Assembly: GCA_021108375.1 (NCBI GenBank) | Contig: JAIORA010000042.1 | Location: 1 to 64,000, forward strand | Origin: Anaerohalosphaeraceae bacterium | GTDB taxonomy: Bacteria > Planctomycetota > Phycisphaerae > Sedimentisphaerales > UBA12454 | DNA: 64,000 nucleotides | Direction of reading: 5' to 3' | Made by a program: the position numbers and the translations under genes | Notes under the pieces: model-generated | What the model was told of the DNA's origin: nothing | The model's input: the letters and a program-made list of their open reading frames with translations, nothing else | Databases searched by the model: none | Part shown: positions 25,426-33,765 of the stretch, piece after piece | Position numbering within the stretch: position 1 is the first letter of the stretch | Layout: each line of letters opens with the position of its first letter

Positions 25426-26208
25426 CTAATGGTCAATTCCGAGCAGTTTCAGACTGTCGCGTTCGACAATCTCTCTTATCTTTTCGCGCGGCACCGTTGG
25501 CAAATTTGTATCTGCCATTAACTTGTTAAAACCAAGAAGAGCCTCGATACAGGATTGAGCCTGGCCGGCAGGATTTGAAGAACCAAAAAAGAGTTTGTCC
25601 ATAACCTCTGCCTCGTAAGCCGAGACAACTATATTATAAGTTTCCCAGACTTTTTCCGGAGATACCGTTAAATCGGCATAAACGTTGGCGTGCTTTGCGA
25701 GCATACACAAAGTCTGGCTCAGAAAAGGTCTGCCCATTGAGCCAATTACGATTTTAAGAGTTTCAAACTTTCTGGCGATTTCATCAATTAGAAACGGCCG
25801 AGCATAATCGAGAATGCCCTGAGGGGGGAACGGCATAGTGTTATGGAAAAACAGCGGCAGTTCCAGCTCGGCAGCAGTTTCGTAAAACTGCATCGCCTTG
25901 CTGTGCGATGGATGAAAGCCGTCTCTGCAACAGTAAAGCACTGCCCCTGCCAGCGACATACGGTCTTTGATATTCGACCAGCATTTGATGGTGATGTCAT
26001 CTTCGACTGGGTTGACCACAGCAAAGCCGAACATTTTTTTTGGATTGGCCGAGACGTATTCGCTTAGAGCCTTGTTAGTCTGACGGTTATCACCTTCGGA
26101 ACTGGCCAGCACTATGCAGGCACCGACAGCTTCGGAGGCGGCGAGATGTTCTTCCGGACTTCCAGGCGAGTCCGGGCAACTTATATGCGTATGGCAATCA
26201 ATTATCAT
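25426..26208 (-). CDS. Amidohydrolase-family (Amidohydro_2) metal-dependent hydrolase
   Basis: 260-residue TIM-barrel hydrolase. It starts with IIDCHTHISCPD (the HxH metal ligands), has FFHNTMPF on the middle strand and IVIGSMGRPFLSQTL and LFFGSSNPAG near the C-terminus. The last is where the family often has a metal Asp (FGSDxP); here the Asp is replaced by Ser-Asn, so metal binding may be altered. Members include decarboxylases and lactonases; the substrate is not visible. First gene of the operon with HEPN, MNT and NSS; divergent from the TIGR02757 gene with 84 bases between. Confidence 0.8.
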   Translation of the reverse strand: MIIDCHTHISCPDSPGSPEEHLAASEAVGACIVLASSEGDNRQTNKALSEYVSANPKKMFGFAVVNPVEDDITIKCWSNIKDRMSLAGAVLYCCRDGFHPSHSKAMQFYETAAELELPLFFHNTMPFPPQGILDYARPFLIDEIARKFETLKIVIGSMGRPFLSQTLCMLAKHANVYADLTVSPEKVWETYNIVVSAYEAEVMDKLFFGSSNPAGQAQSCIEALLGFNKLMADTNLPTVPREKIREIVERDSLKLLGIDH

Positions 26209-26292
26209 AGGGCGTATGATAAGGTATATTTTGTAATCCTGTCAAGAACAAACAACTTGCGTTTTCGCCCGGCAGCGATAACATTGCTGGCT

Positions 26293-27135
26293 ATGGCTCT
26301 AAATACCGACAAACTCAGAGATATACTTGAAAATCTCTACCATAAATACAATCATCAAAAATTCGTGCCGCCAGACCCTTTGCAGTTCGTCTATAAGTAC
26401 ACTGAACCTGCCGATATGGAAATTGCGGGCTTTTTAGCCGCCTGCTTCGCTTACGGCTCAGCCAAACAGATTCAGAAATTTCTCGAAACGCTTCTGGAGC
26501 CTATGGGGGCAAGGCCGGCTGAATTTATCGCTAATTTCGGCGCGGGCGATAAAAAATTCTTCAAAAATATGAAATATCGCTTTAACAGTCCCGCAGACAT
26601 AATCGCTATTATTGAAGTTCTGAAAAGTGCCATCGGTCGTTTCGGCTCACTCGAAAAAACATTTCTCACAGGCTACAACGAAAAAGATGAAACAATAGCA
26701 CCCGCCCTTTTGGCGTTCTCGGCGACAATGCTCGGAAACTGTCCGAAGCCATCACGCGGATTGAAATACCTAATAACCAGTCCTGAAAATTCCAGTACGT
26801 GCAAAAGGATGTTCCTGTTCCTGCGGTGGATGGTGCGGAATGATAATATCGATAGCGGACTCTGGAAAAAAATAGATAAATCAAAACTTATAGTACCCAT
26901 CGATGTGCATATGGGCAGGCTCAGTAAAATTCTCGGACTACACCGCAAAAAAACTTACAACCTCAAAACCGCAATTGAGATTACCGAAGGGTTTAGAAAA
27001 ATTTGCCCTGGCGACCCTGTCAAATACGATTTTGCGCTTTGCAGAATAGGTATTCTGGAAAATTGTACGGGAAAGAAAAACCCCTACTGTGATGAATGCG
27101 AGTTAAACGAACTTTGTAATCTCAAAAACCTTTGA
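26293..27135 (+). CDS. TIGR02757 (DUF2400) family protein, HhH-glycosylase-like with Cys cluster
   Basis: 280 residues. The fold signals match the TIGR02757 family: PPDPLQFVYKY, FLAACFAYGSAKQI, RMFLFLRWMVRND. The segment IPIDVHMGRLSKILGL resembles the V-D-x-H-x-x-R strand-helix of endonuclease III-type glycosylases. The C-terminal ENCTGKKNPYCDECELNELC has four Cys spaced 7, 2 and 5, close to the Fe-S loop (6, 2, 5) of that superfamily. Function not established; a DNA repair link is inference. I used ATG 26293; the frame is open back to 26146, inside the divergent gene. Its 3' end overlaps mgtE by 14 bases, tail to tail. Confidence 0.8.
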   Translation: MALNTDKLRDILENLYHKYNHQKFVPPDPLQFVYKYTEPADMEIAGFLAACFAYGSAKQIQKFLETLLEPMGARPAEFIANFGAGDKKFFKNMKYRFNSPADIIAIIEVLKSAIGRFGSLEKTFLTGYNEKDETIAPALLAFSATMLGNCPKPSRGLKYLITSPENSSTCKRMFLFLRWMVRNDNIDSGLWKKIDKSKLIVPIDVHMGRLSKILGLHRKKTYNLKTAIEITEGFRKICPGDPVKYDFALCRIGILENCTGKKNPYCDECELNELCNLKNL

Positions 27136-28543
27136 CCAATAACAGTGTCAAGGTCATATAAATCAAAACGCTAATGGAATCATTCGCGGTGGTAACGAGC
27201 GGGCCAGCACTGATGGCGGGGTCGATACCGATTCTTCTAAACAGGAACGGCAAAAATAATCCCAGCGTGGTCGAAACCATTATAGCGGAAAACATACCAA
27301 CGCCCTGGGCTATCGCAATCCTGAAATATCCGCCTGAACCGACCGTCTCAACACCTTGTGAAGCAGTCCCTATCGGCAAAACCTCCGGCAGAACCACACA
27401 TACAACCGCCGCCAAGACAGCACAGGCGATTGCCACGATTAAAGCGATTCGCACTTCCCTTTCAAACACTTCGCCCAAATGCAGGTCCGCCAAGTGTCCG
27501 GCAGCAAGGCCCGAAACCACTATCGCCGATGTTTGCAGGCCAGCATTGCCGCTAATAGCCGCTATCATTGGGGCAAACACAACCGCCGCTGCCCAGATAT
27601 AGAGCTGGCCAACCTCGAAAAAAGTTTCCCTAAAAAATATTCCGACGAGCGCCGTAACCGCAGTGCCGATAAGGCACGGCGTTAGCCAGGTCATTCGAAT
27701 TCTGGCGGCACGAAAAACAGATTCCTTTTCCAGCTCGGCTGTATCGGTACCAGCCATCGCATATATGTCCTCGTTAGCCTCTTCCTCGGCAACTTCGAGA
27801 ATTCTGTCAGCGGTGATTCTGCCGATGAGCTTGCTGTCGGCATCGAGAACTGGAGCGACAATCAAATCATTCTTGCGGAATAAATTGCGAACCTCTTCCT
27901 GGTCAGCATCAACATTTACATAAATACTATCTTTGCTAAGCAATTGGCCAATCTGAGAATCGGCGTGCGAGGTCAAAAGCAGTCGAATTCTTACGTCGCC
28001 GAGATATTTATCGTCCTTATCAACTACAAAAATCGAAAAGAAATCCTCGTCAATCTCAGATGAACGAATCTTGCCAACAGCCTCAGCAACAGTGGCATCG
28101 GCTTCAACGCTTATCAGCACCGGGTCCATAATACCGCCGGCTGAATCTTCGCTGTAACTCATCAGGTCTTTAATCTGGGCGGCATCGTCAGGAGAAAGGT
28201 TTCCGAGAACCTCTTCGCTGTCGGCACGCGGCATCTCAGCCAGGACATCCGCGGCATCGTCAGGGTCAAGCTCTGAAATAATATCCGAAAATTCCGAGAT
28301 GTGGAAAAATTCAATAATTTCGGCACGAGCAGCCTCGTCAACCTTTTCGAGTACCTCGGCCCGCATAGGATTGGCCAATACCTTGAATATCTCGTGCCTC
28401 TGGTCGTTTTCCATCAACTCAACGACCTCGGCAATATCACTGGCGCGAAGACCTTTGAGCAACTCCGCTAAAGCCGAAGCATCTGCCTGTGTGAGCAGAT
28501 GCTCTATCTGAGCGGCTAATTGTTCTCTATGTTCTTTGGCCAT
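27122..28543 (-). CDS. mgtE: Magnesium transporter MgtE
   Basis: Mg2+-gated channel of the inner membrane, 473 residues. Domains in order: N-terminal superhelical domain (about 1-130, repeated ELDPDDAADVLAEMP-type motifs), paired CBS domains (about 135-260), plug helix, and five membrane helices (about 285-473) with the conserved SGNAGLQTSAIVVSGLA pore region and the terminal ITANDSISVLIY-like segment. Acidic N and CBS domains sense cytosolic Mg2+. Upstream (28544-28762) contains a short transposable repeat; no M-box-like riboswitch was recognised. Confidence 0.93.
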   Translation of the reverse strand: MAKEHREQLAAQIEHLLTQADASALAELLKGLRASDIAEVVELMENDQRHEIFKVLANPMRAEVLEKVDEAARAEIIEFFHISEFSDIISELDPDDAADVLAEMPRADSEEVLGNLSPDDAAQIKDLMSYSEDSAGGIMDPVLISVEADATVAEAVGKIRSSEIDEDFFSIFVVDKDDKYLGDVRIRLLLTSHADSQIGQLLSKDSIYVNVDADQEEVRNLFRKNDLIVAPVLDADSKLIGRITADRILEVAEEEANEDIYAMAGTDTAELEKESVFRAARIRMTWLTPCLIGTAVTALVGIFFRETFFEVGQLYIWAAAVVFAPMIAAISGNAGLQTSAIVVSGLAAGHLADLHLGEVFEREVRIALIVAIACAVLAAVVCVVLPEVLPIGTASQGVETVGSGGYFRIAIAQGVGMFSAIMVSTTLGLFLPFLFRRIGIDPAISAGPLVTTANDSISVLIYMTLTLLLVKGF

Positions 28544-28631
28544 AACATCCCTGTAAAAAAAGAGTTATCAACACAATCGCTCAGGGCGAGACTAAACGCC
28601 AGCCCAAAAGAGTTTGGAAATAACCTATTAA

Positions 28632-28684
28632 GGGAACCTCTAAAAATTCATTTTGGCGGACAAAAGCAATTATTAGAACTACCC
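28632..28684. mobile_element. GGGAACCTCTAA terminal-repeat element, copy 2 (internally deleted)
   Basis: Left arm GGGAACCTCTAAAAATTCAT TTTGGCGGAC joined directly to right arm AAAAGCAATTATTAGAACTACCC; compared with 12979-13139 the 105-base centre is missing. Forms a near-perfect hairpin. Between mgtE and a secreted-protein gene. Confidence 0.7.
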
Positions 28685-28762
28685 ATAAAAACTACTTTAT
28701 TAAAAGCAGCATTTAGTGTAGAATAGTAGCATAACCTTTTTATAAAAAACAGGAAAAACACA

Positions 28763-29404
28763 ATGAGGCTAAATATTTTATTTACAGCAATTTTCCTGCT
28801 TGGGACATCAGCGGCTTTTTGTACCGCTGCGCCTGAGCCATCTATTGTTCCCAACAATAACGAGTGGACGTTAAATACCGTCTTCACCAATCCGCAGCAA
28901 ATTACAGTGCGCATTCCCGGTAAAAGAGCGCCTCAGCGTTTCTGGTATATCATTCTTACGATGACTAATACCTCGAATATCGATGCGCCTTTCTATCCCA
29001 AGTGCGACTTGATGACCGATACTTTCAAGATACTGCCAGCATATAAGGACACAAAAAACATTGTGTTCGGCCGGATATTAAAACGCCATAAAAAGAAGTT
29101 TCCGTTCCTTGAATCAATGGAAACCGCTGACAGCAGAATACTACAGGGCCGGGACCAGACCAGAGATATGGTAATAATCTGGCCGGACTTCGACCCAAAG
29201 GCACGCAGCATCAGCCTGTTCATCGCTGGACTCAGCAACGAAACCGTCAGCGTAATTCATCCGACGATTATGGACTCTGATGGCAATCCACTAAAGCTCT
29301 ACCTGCGAAAAACACTCGAACTGAAATACTCCATCGGCGGCGATGAAAAACTTCGCAACCGCAGCAAACTCGTATTTAAAAGCAAACGATGGGTAATGAG
29401 GTGA
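28763..29404 (+). CDS. Hypothetical secreted protein, 213 residues
   Basis: A signal peptide (LNILFTAIFLLGTSAAFCTAAP, cleavage near residue 23) is followed by a beta-rich domain: RFWYIILTMTNTSNIDAPFYPKCDL, MVIIWPDFDPKARSISLFIAGLSNE. The spacing of strands suggests an immunoglobulin-like or DUF4424-like periplasmic domain, but I cannot name a family. No catalytic residues are evident. Monocistronic between mgtE (divergent) and the M48 protease gene (convergent, 16 bases). Confidence 0.75.
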   Translation: MRLNILFTAIFLLGTSAAFCTAAPEPSIVPNNNEWTLNTVFTNPQQITVRIPGKRAPQRFWYIILTMTNTSNIDAPFYPKCDLMTDTFKILPAYKDTKNIVFGRILKRHKKKFPFLESMETADSRILQGRDQTRDMVIIWPDFDPKARSISLFIAGLSNETVSVIHPTIMDSDGNPLKLYLRKTLELKYSIGGDEKLRNRSKLVFKSKRWVMR

Positions 29405-29420
29405 GTACCTGCGGGGAATC

Positions 29421-30638
29421 CTATTTAACCTTATGAACTGTCTTACAACGTGGGCATTTGACCGCGTTGGCTTTGAAGTCGGGCGGCACTTTCATTTTCA
29501 ATTCACAATCGCAATTAATGAATTTGTATTTGTTGACCTTCCGCATTATATCACCAACATTGCGAGCTTGCTTTTTACGGCCAACAAAACCTGCCGCACT
29601 CCCCTGCCTCAGAGCAACCGGCTCGTCCGACTTTAAGGCCGTAACTGATGTCAGCGAACTCTTATGCGACGAAAATTTCTGATATGCCTGCGAATAATCC
29701 GTCAGCGAAGCACCACCCATACCACGAAGGATTTTCACTCTCTCTGAAATCGGCGGGTGCGTACTTGAAAGATTTGAAAGTTTCATACCCTTTTTTTGTA
29801 GCGGATTAGCTATATACATAGGCGCGGTAACTTTGTTTGCCGATTCCAGCGGAATGGTATTTTGCGATATTTTTTCCAGCGCAGAAGCCAGACCCTCCGG
29901 ATACCTCGTAAGCCTTGCCCCGCCGGCATCGGCCAGATATTCCCTGCGTCTTGACAAAGCAAAATAGAGCAGACTCGCCATAATCGGCGCAAGTATCGCA
30001 CAAGCTATCGCTATGACCAACATCACCAACTGCGCCTGTCCGCCACCGCTGGAATTAGATGAGTATCTTCTCCTGCTGCCGCCCATCATTGAGCGGTAGA
30101 ACATCCCTCGCAAAAAAACCTGGCTCATCAACGCAATCGCTCCGAGCATCACCCCGGCAATGGTAACAAAAAGTATATCCCTATGGAGTATATGAGCCAT
30201 CTCGTGAGCAATTACCCCCTGAAGCTCGTCCCTGTTGAGTTTGCCCAAAAGCCCGGCAGTAACAGCAACCGATGCGCTTTCAGGACTCCGACCGGTGGCA
30301 AAAGCGTTTGGGGCAGGGTCGTTTATTATATAAACTTTCGGCATTGGCAGCCCGGAAGCAATTGACATTTCCTCAACAACGTTGAAAAGCTGCGGATGAA
30401 CTTTTTTTGTTACCGGCACAGCTTTGCTGGCAGCAAGAAATATCTGGTCGCCGCTGGAAAAACTAATCGATGCGAGAATAAGCCATAACACAAGCGCACC
30501 CGCTACGCCAAACAATCCGCCTGCCGGGTGCCGAACAAAGGCCATCCCAAGCACAAAGCCCAACGCCCCCAGCACCACAGCCATCAGCATCAGTAGTAAG
30601 ATAGAATTGCGTTTGTTAGCTCTTATTTGTTCCCACAT
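29421..30638 (-). CDS. htpX: M48-family membrane zinc metalloprotease, HtpX-like, with C-terminal zinc ribbon
   Basis: Cleaves damaged membrane proteins. 405 residues: two N-terminal membrane helices (about 15-60), the zinc site HEMAHILHRD (about residue 145) with third ligand in RRREYLADAGGARLTRYPEG, and two further membrane helices between. HtpX is normally about 290 residues; this protein has an extra C-terminal region ending in INCDCELKMKVPPDFKANAVKCPRCKTVHK, a likely four-Cys zinc ribbon. Gene order zinc-ribbon protein, lemA, htpX on one strand matches the frequent LemA-HtpX association. Confidence 0.92.
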   Translation of the reverse strand: MWEQIRANKRNSILLLMLMAVVLGALGFVLGMAFVRHPAGGLFGVAGALVLWLILASISFSSGDQIFLAASKAVPVTKKVHPQLFNVVEEMSIASGLPMPKVYIINDPAPNAFATGRSPESASVAVTAGLLGKLNRDELQGVIAHEMAHILHRDILFVTIAGVMLGAIALMSQVFLRGMFYRSMMGGSRRRYSSNSSGGGQAQLVMLVIAIACAILAPIMASLLYFALSRRREYLADAGGARLTRYPEGLASALEKISQNTIPLESANKVTAPMYIANPLQKKGMKLSNLSSTHPPISERVKILRGMGGASLTDYSQAYQKFSSHKSSLTSVTALKSDEPVALRQGSAAGFVGRKKQARNVGDIMRKVNKYKFINCDCELKMKVPPDFKANAVKCPRCKTVHKVK

Positions 30639-30639
30639 A

Positions 30640-30674
30640 TTATTAGTTCTTAGTTTTGAGTCTTTAGTTTTGAG
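30640..30674. repeat. ACTCAAAACTAA repeat between lemA and htpX
   Basis: TTAGTTCTTAGTTTTGAGTC TTTAGTTTTGAGTT; the same phrase family as at 100-140 and 11881. It fills the whole spacer between the two genes. Confidence 0.65.
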
Positions 30675-31229
30675 TTAGAATTTAACCTGTGGTACATTCT
30701 TTTCTTCCGGGTTCTCAAGTTCAAAGAAATCGCGTTTTGTAAAATTGAACATCCCCGCAATTACATTCGACGGGAACATCTGGGTCTTGTTATTTAAAAA
30801 CAGTACCTGGTCATTGTACGACTGCCTCGCAAATGCGATTTTATTTTCGGTACTGCTAAGCTCTTCCTGTAGAGCGAGAAAATTCTGATTGGCTTTCAAA
30901 TCCGGATAAGCCTCGACCGTCAGCATAAACTTGCCGAGCGCCGCTCCGAGAATACCCTCTGCCTTGCCGGACTCAGCTACGCCCTTTGCGCCCATTGCCT
31001 GGCTGCGGGCCTGTGTTATCGCCTCGAACGTACCCCGCTCGTGCTGCATATACCCTTTGGCAGTCTCGATAAGATTGGGAATCAAATCGTGTCGCCTCTT
31101 GAGCTGGACATCAATTTGCGACCACGAATTGTCAACCTGATTTCTCAAGCGAACCAGCGAATTGTATATCCCGACAATCGCAAGTATCACTGCAACGATA
31201 ATCGCAAGTAAAATAAGCATAGCTATCAT
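30675..31229 (-). CDS. lemA: LemA family protein
   Basis: 184 residues: an N-terminal membrane helix (MLILLAIIVAVILAIVGIYN), then the LemA alpha bundle with LRNQVDNSWSQIDVQLKRRHDLIPNLIETAKGYMQHE, LKANQNFLALQEELSSTENKIAFARQSYND and FPSNVIAGMF. The family is membrane-anchored with most of the protein outside; the role is unclear but it is often paired with HtpX or TPM proteins. Good ribosome site AAGGAG before ATG 31229. Confidence 0.93.
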   Translation of the reverse strand: MIAMLILLAIIVAVILAIVGIYNSLVRLRNQVDNSWSQIDVQLKRRHDLIPNLIETAKGYMQHERGTFEAITQARSQAMGAKGVAESGKAEGILGAALGKFMLTVEAYPDLKANQNFLALQEELSSTENKIAFARQSYNDQVLFLNNKTQMFPSNVIAGMFNFTKRDFFELENPEEKNVPQVKF

Positions 31230-31256
31230 AATCTGCTCCTTAAAAGTTATACTGTT

Positions 31257-31661
31257 CTATTGTTCTTTAAATATGTCTGACAGAAGTTTGTTTATCTTGT
31301 TGCCTGCATCAAGAGAGCCTTTGGAAATAACGTTTTGCAATTCGCCCGCATCGAACCACAGGCCGTGAGCCTTTTTGCAACTGTCTATAATTATCGGCTC
31401 AGACTCGGAACCTGCCGAAATTTTCTGCATTTTCTTTAAGCAGATGGGACAGGGACGTTTTTCTTCGCTGCAATCTGTGCAGGGGCGGAAAGATTTCAAC
31501 AAAGCGTTTGCGACGTGGGAACCGTCGAGCAGCAGTTCCAGTTCGCCCGCATCAAGCCATATCCCCTGACAGTCGAAACAATAATCAACCTCAACCTCAT
31601 CGAGTTCAAGCACTACCATCGCCGAATTTTTACACACTGGACAGTTCATTTCGCCAATCAT
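31257..31661 (-). CDS. Tandem zf-TFIIB zinc-ribbon protein
   Basis: About 134 residues with two zf-TFIIB-type ribbons: CPVCKNSAMVVLELDEVEVDYCFDCQGIWLDAGEL and CPICLKKMQKISAGSESEPIIIDSCKKAHGLWFDAGEL. The first has the complete CPxC...CxxC pattern with the WLDxGEL signature; the second has C-KKAHG in place of the second CxxC, so zinc binding there may use His. I used ATG 31661, before MNCPVC; the frame is open to 31724. First gene of the lemA-htpX cluster (27 bases to lemA). Function unknown. Confidence 0.82.
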   Translation of the reverse strand: MIGEMNCPVCKNSAMVVLELDEVEVDYCFDCQGIWLDAGELELLLDGSHVANALLKSFRPCTDCSEEKRPCPICLKKMQKISAGSESEPIIIDSCKKAHGLWFDAGELQNVISKGSLDAGNKINKLLSDIFKEQ

Positions 31662-31765
31662 AGTAATCGGCCACTTCCGAATAGTCAAACTCCTTTTAAA
31701 AGCCGTCCTTGACATTCTGTGCATAAATCTTAAAATGATTGTTTAACCTTTTTTGTGGAGAAATT

Positions 31766-32800
31766 ATGACAACTGAATATAACGGATACGACCTTAGCGA
31801 ATCTAACCAAGGACCCCAGGGGCAAACTCTGCCAGCTAAGAAACAAAGAGGTGGACTCTGGAAGGTGCTTTTCACGATACTTTTTGTTCTGTCGATACTG
31901 GCTAATTTCTTTATGCTGATTATCGTCATTTTCGCAATTGCAATTTTTTCATCCTCGTCCCACGACAGCTTTTTAGAAAAGTCTATAACTGACGGTCCTT
32001 CCAACAAAAAAATAGCGGTCATCGGCATTGAGGGCATAATAGGCAATGAGATGAGCCGGGAGTTTGCCAGGCAGATAAAAATGGCCGAGGAAGACGACGC
32101 GGTAAAAGCACTAATCATCCACACCGTAACACCCGGCGGCGGAATCAGTGCCAGCGACCAGATACACAACAAAATAATGAAATTCAGGGAACAGACCGGC
32201 AAACCGGTCATAGCGTTTATGCAGACAATCGCAGCTTCAGGCGGATACTATACCTCGGCGGCCTGCGACAAAATAATAGCCGAACCGACAGCCATCACCG
32301 GTTCAATAGGCGTAATAATGGGACACTTTGAACTCAAAGAATTGTTTGAAGAAAAGCTCGGAATAAAATCGGTTGTGGTAAAATCGAGCCAAAAGAAAAA
32401 CTGGCCCACAACTTTCGAGCCGGTAACCGAAGAACAACTCGCCTATCTCAGCGATAAACTAATTGTCCCGGCCTACGAAAGATTTGTAAATATCGTTGCT
32501 GACGGCAGGGGAAATCTCGATTATAGCCAGGTCAAAAATCTTGCTGACGGCAGTATATACAACGCCACCGAAGCATTCGATAACGGCCTTGTCGATGAAA
32601 TAGGCTATTTTGATGACGCTGTGGAACTGGCCAAATCATTGGCGGGGATTGAAAATGCAAGAATTGTTGAATACACCAAGCCGTTCTCAATGGAAAGTAT
32701 ATTCGGGGCCGGCGCACTTGTTAACTTTGACATCGACAGCATTTACGAAATGGCGACGCCGCAACTTATGTATATCTGGGATGCAGGCCTGAATTTTTAG
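31766..32800 (+). CDS. sppA: Signal peptide peptidase SppA, short form
   Basis: Membrane-bound serine protease of the S49 family that degrades cleaved signal peptides. 344 residues, the single-domain form. One membrane helix (about 34-62) is followed by the protease domain: IAVIGIEGIIG, IHTVTPGGGISASDQI, and AASGGYYTSAACDKIIAEPTAITGSIGVIMG with the nucleophile Ser and the general-base Lys expected after SVVVKSSQKK. ATG 31766 follows GTGGAG. The C-terminus overlaps the tail of the convergent PEP-CTERM gene by 35 bases. Confidence 0.9.
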   Translation: MTTEYNGYDLSESNQGPQGQTLPAKKQRGGLWKVLFTILFVLSILANFFMLIIVIFAIAIFSSSSHDSFLEKSITDGPSNKKIAVIGIEGIIGNEMSREFARQIKMAEEDDAVKALIIHTVTPGGGISASDQIHNKIMKFREQTGKPVIAFMQTIAASGGYYTSAACDKIIAEPTAITGSIGVIMGHFELKELFEEKLGIKSVVVKSSQKKNWPTTFEPVTEEQLAYLSDKLIVPAYERFVNIVADGRGNLDYSQVKNLADGSIYNATEAFDNGLVDEIGYFDDAVELAKSLAGIENARIVEYTKPFSMESIFGAGALVNFDIDSIYEMATPQLMYIWDAGLNF

Positions 32801-33689
32801 TCTTTTTGCCGGCTGCAACTATCGCGGTAATTCCCGCTATCATAAACGCCAGTGTTGCAGGCTCAGGGATTGCCTCTGCTATGTAGTCATAATTTGAATT
32901 GTTGCCGAGCCACAAATTATTGGTTGTATAAAAACTGCCCGCAAGCTCAGCGTTTTTACCAACTCCGAAATCGCCGCCGTAAACATTCAACACCGCTCTC
33001 ATTTCAGAATCGTCTCCCAGCCATACATCATTTTCATAGATGTTGACATAGACATTGCCTTGGCCGGAAGCTAAGAACCTGACATTATTTGCCGTGCTAA
33101 AGCCTCCAAGCACATTGAACGTTATATCGCCTGAACTGGTATCCAGGTTCACCACGCTGTTCTTATTCATCCAGAAATTATTCATTGAATAATCGCCGGC
33201 AGATAAATTCAGGGTCGTATTTTTGTCAAAGTCGAAATTATGATACTCCCCTGCCAGCAGGTTTGTAACACTGTTCTTATAGCCGGAAATGTTCTGGGTT
33301 CCGACGTTGATATTCTGCATCTGGCTCTGCCACGGGACAGAAAAACTATCAAAGTTAAGCTCTGCCTGGTCAGTCGAGCCGGTTATGGTAACATTAGAGC
33401 CGACCGACAAATTCGCTCCGACATTCGGCGTTACATTGCCGTTTATATAGGAACCTTTGCCGAGCCATATATCGCCCCCGCCGTACATATCACCGGTTAG
33501 CGAAACCGAACTGCCAAACCCTATCGTCCCTGAAGAAGCAACGGAGCCGTTCATCGTTACCCTTCTGCCGACATCCAGACTTCCCCCCGCCCACAAGCCC
33601 GTATTGCTTACATTTATGATGTCGCCAAAGGCACCTGCCGAAATAACAAGCACTGCCAGGGCAATTAATTTCAATTTATTCTTACACAT
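32766..33689 (-). CDS. PEP-CTERM protein with beta-helix-like repeats
   Basis: 307 residues, exported and probably surface-sorted. N-terminal signal peptide (LIALAVLVISAGAFG), a body of short hydrophobic-glycine repeats (GSLDVGRRVTMNGSVASSG, NNFWMNKNSVVNLDTSSGD, NVWLG/NLWLGNNS) suggesting a beta-solenoid like bactofilin or polymer-forming proteins, then the C-terminal sorting signal IPEPATLAFMIAGITAIVAAGKK. Such tails are recognised by exosortase in Gram-negative EPS/biofilm systems. No exosortase lies in the window. Next to a second PEP-CTERM gene. Confidence 0.85.
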   Translation of the reverse strand: MCKNKLKLIALAVLVISAGAFGDIINVSNTGLWAGGSLDVGRRVTMNGSVASSGTIGFGSSVSLTGDMYGGGDIWLGKGSYINGNVTPNVGANLSVGSNVTITGSTDQAELNFDSFSVPWQSQMQNINVGTQNISGYKNSVTNLLAGEYHNFDFDKNTTLNLSAGDYSMNNFWMNKNSVVNLDTSSGDITFNVLGGFSTANNVRFLASGQGNVYVNIYENDVWLGDDSEMRAVLNVYGGDFGVGKNAELAGSFYTTNNLWLGNNSNYDYIAEAIPEPATLAFMIAGITAIVAAGKKTKNSGLHPRYT

Positions 33690-33721
33690 CTTTTTACCTT
33701 CTTTGCTTTTTTATACCTTAC

Positions 33722-33765
33722 GGGAACCTCTAAAAATTCATTTTGGCGAACAAGCGAACCTTTTG
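33722..33765. mobile_element. GGGAACCTCTAA terminal-repeat element, copy 3 (left end only)
   Basis: GGGAACCTCTAAAAATTCAT TTTGGCGAACAAGCGAACC, matching copy 1 for about 40 bases. It supplies the stop codon and last few codons (RFACSPK) of the PEP-CTERM gene read on the minus strand. No right end was found. Confidence 0.7.
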
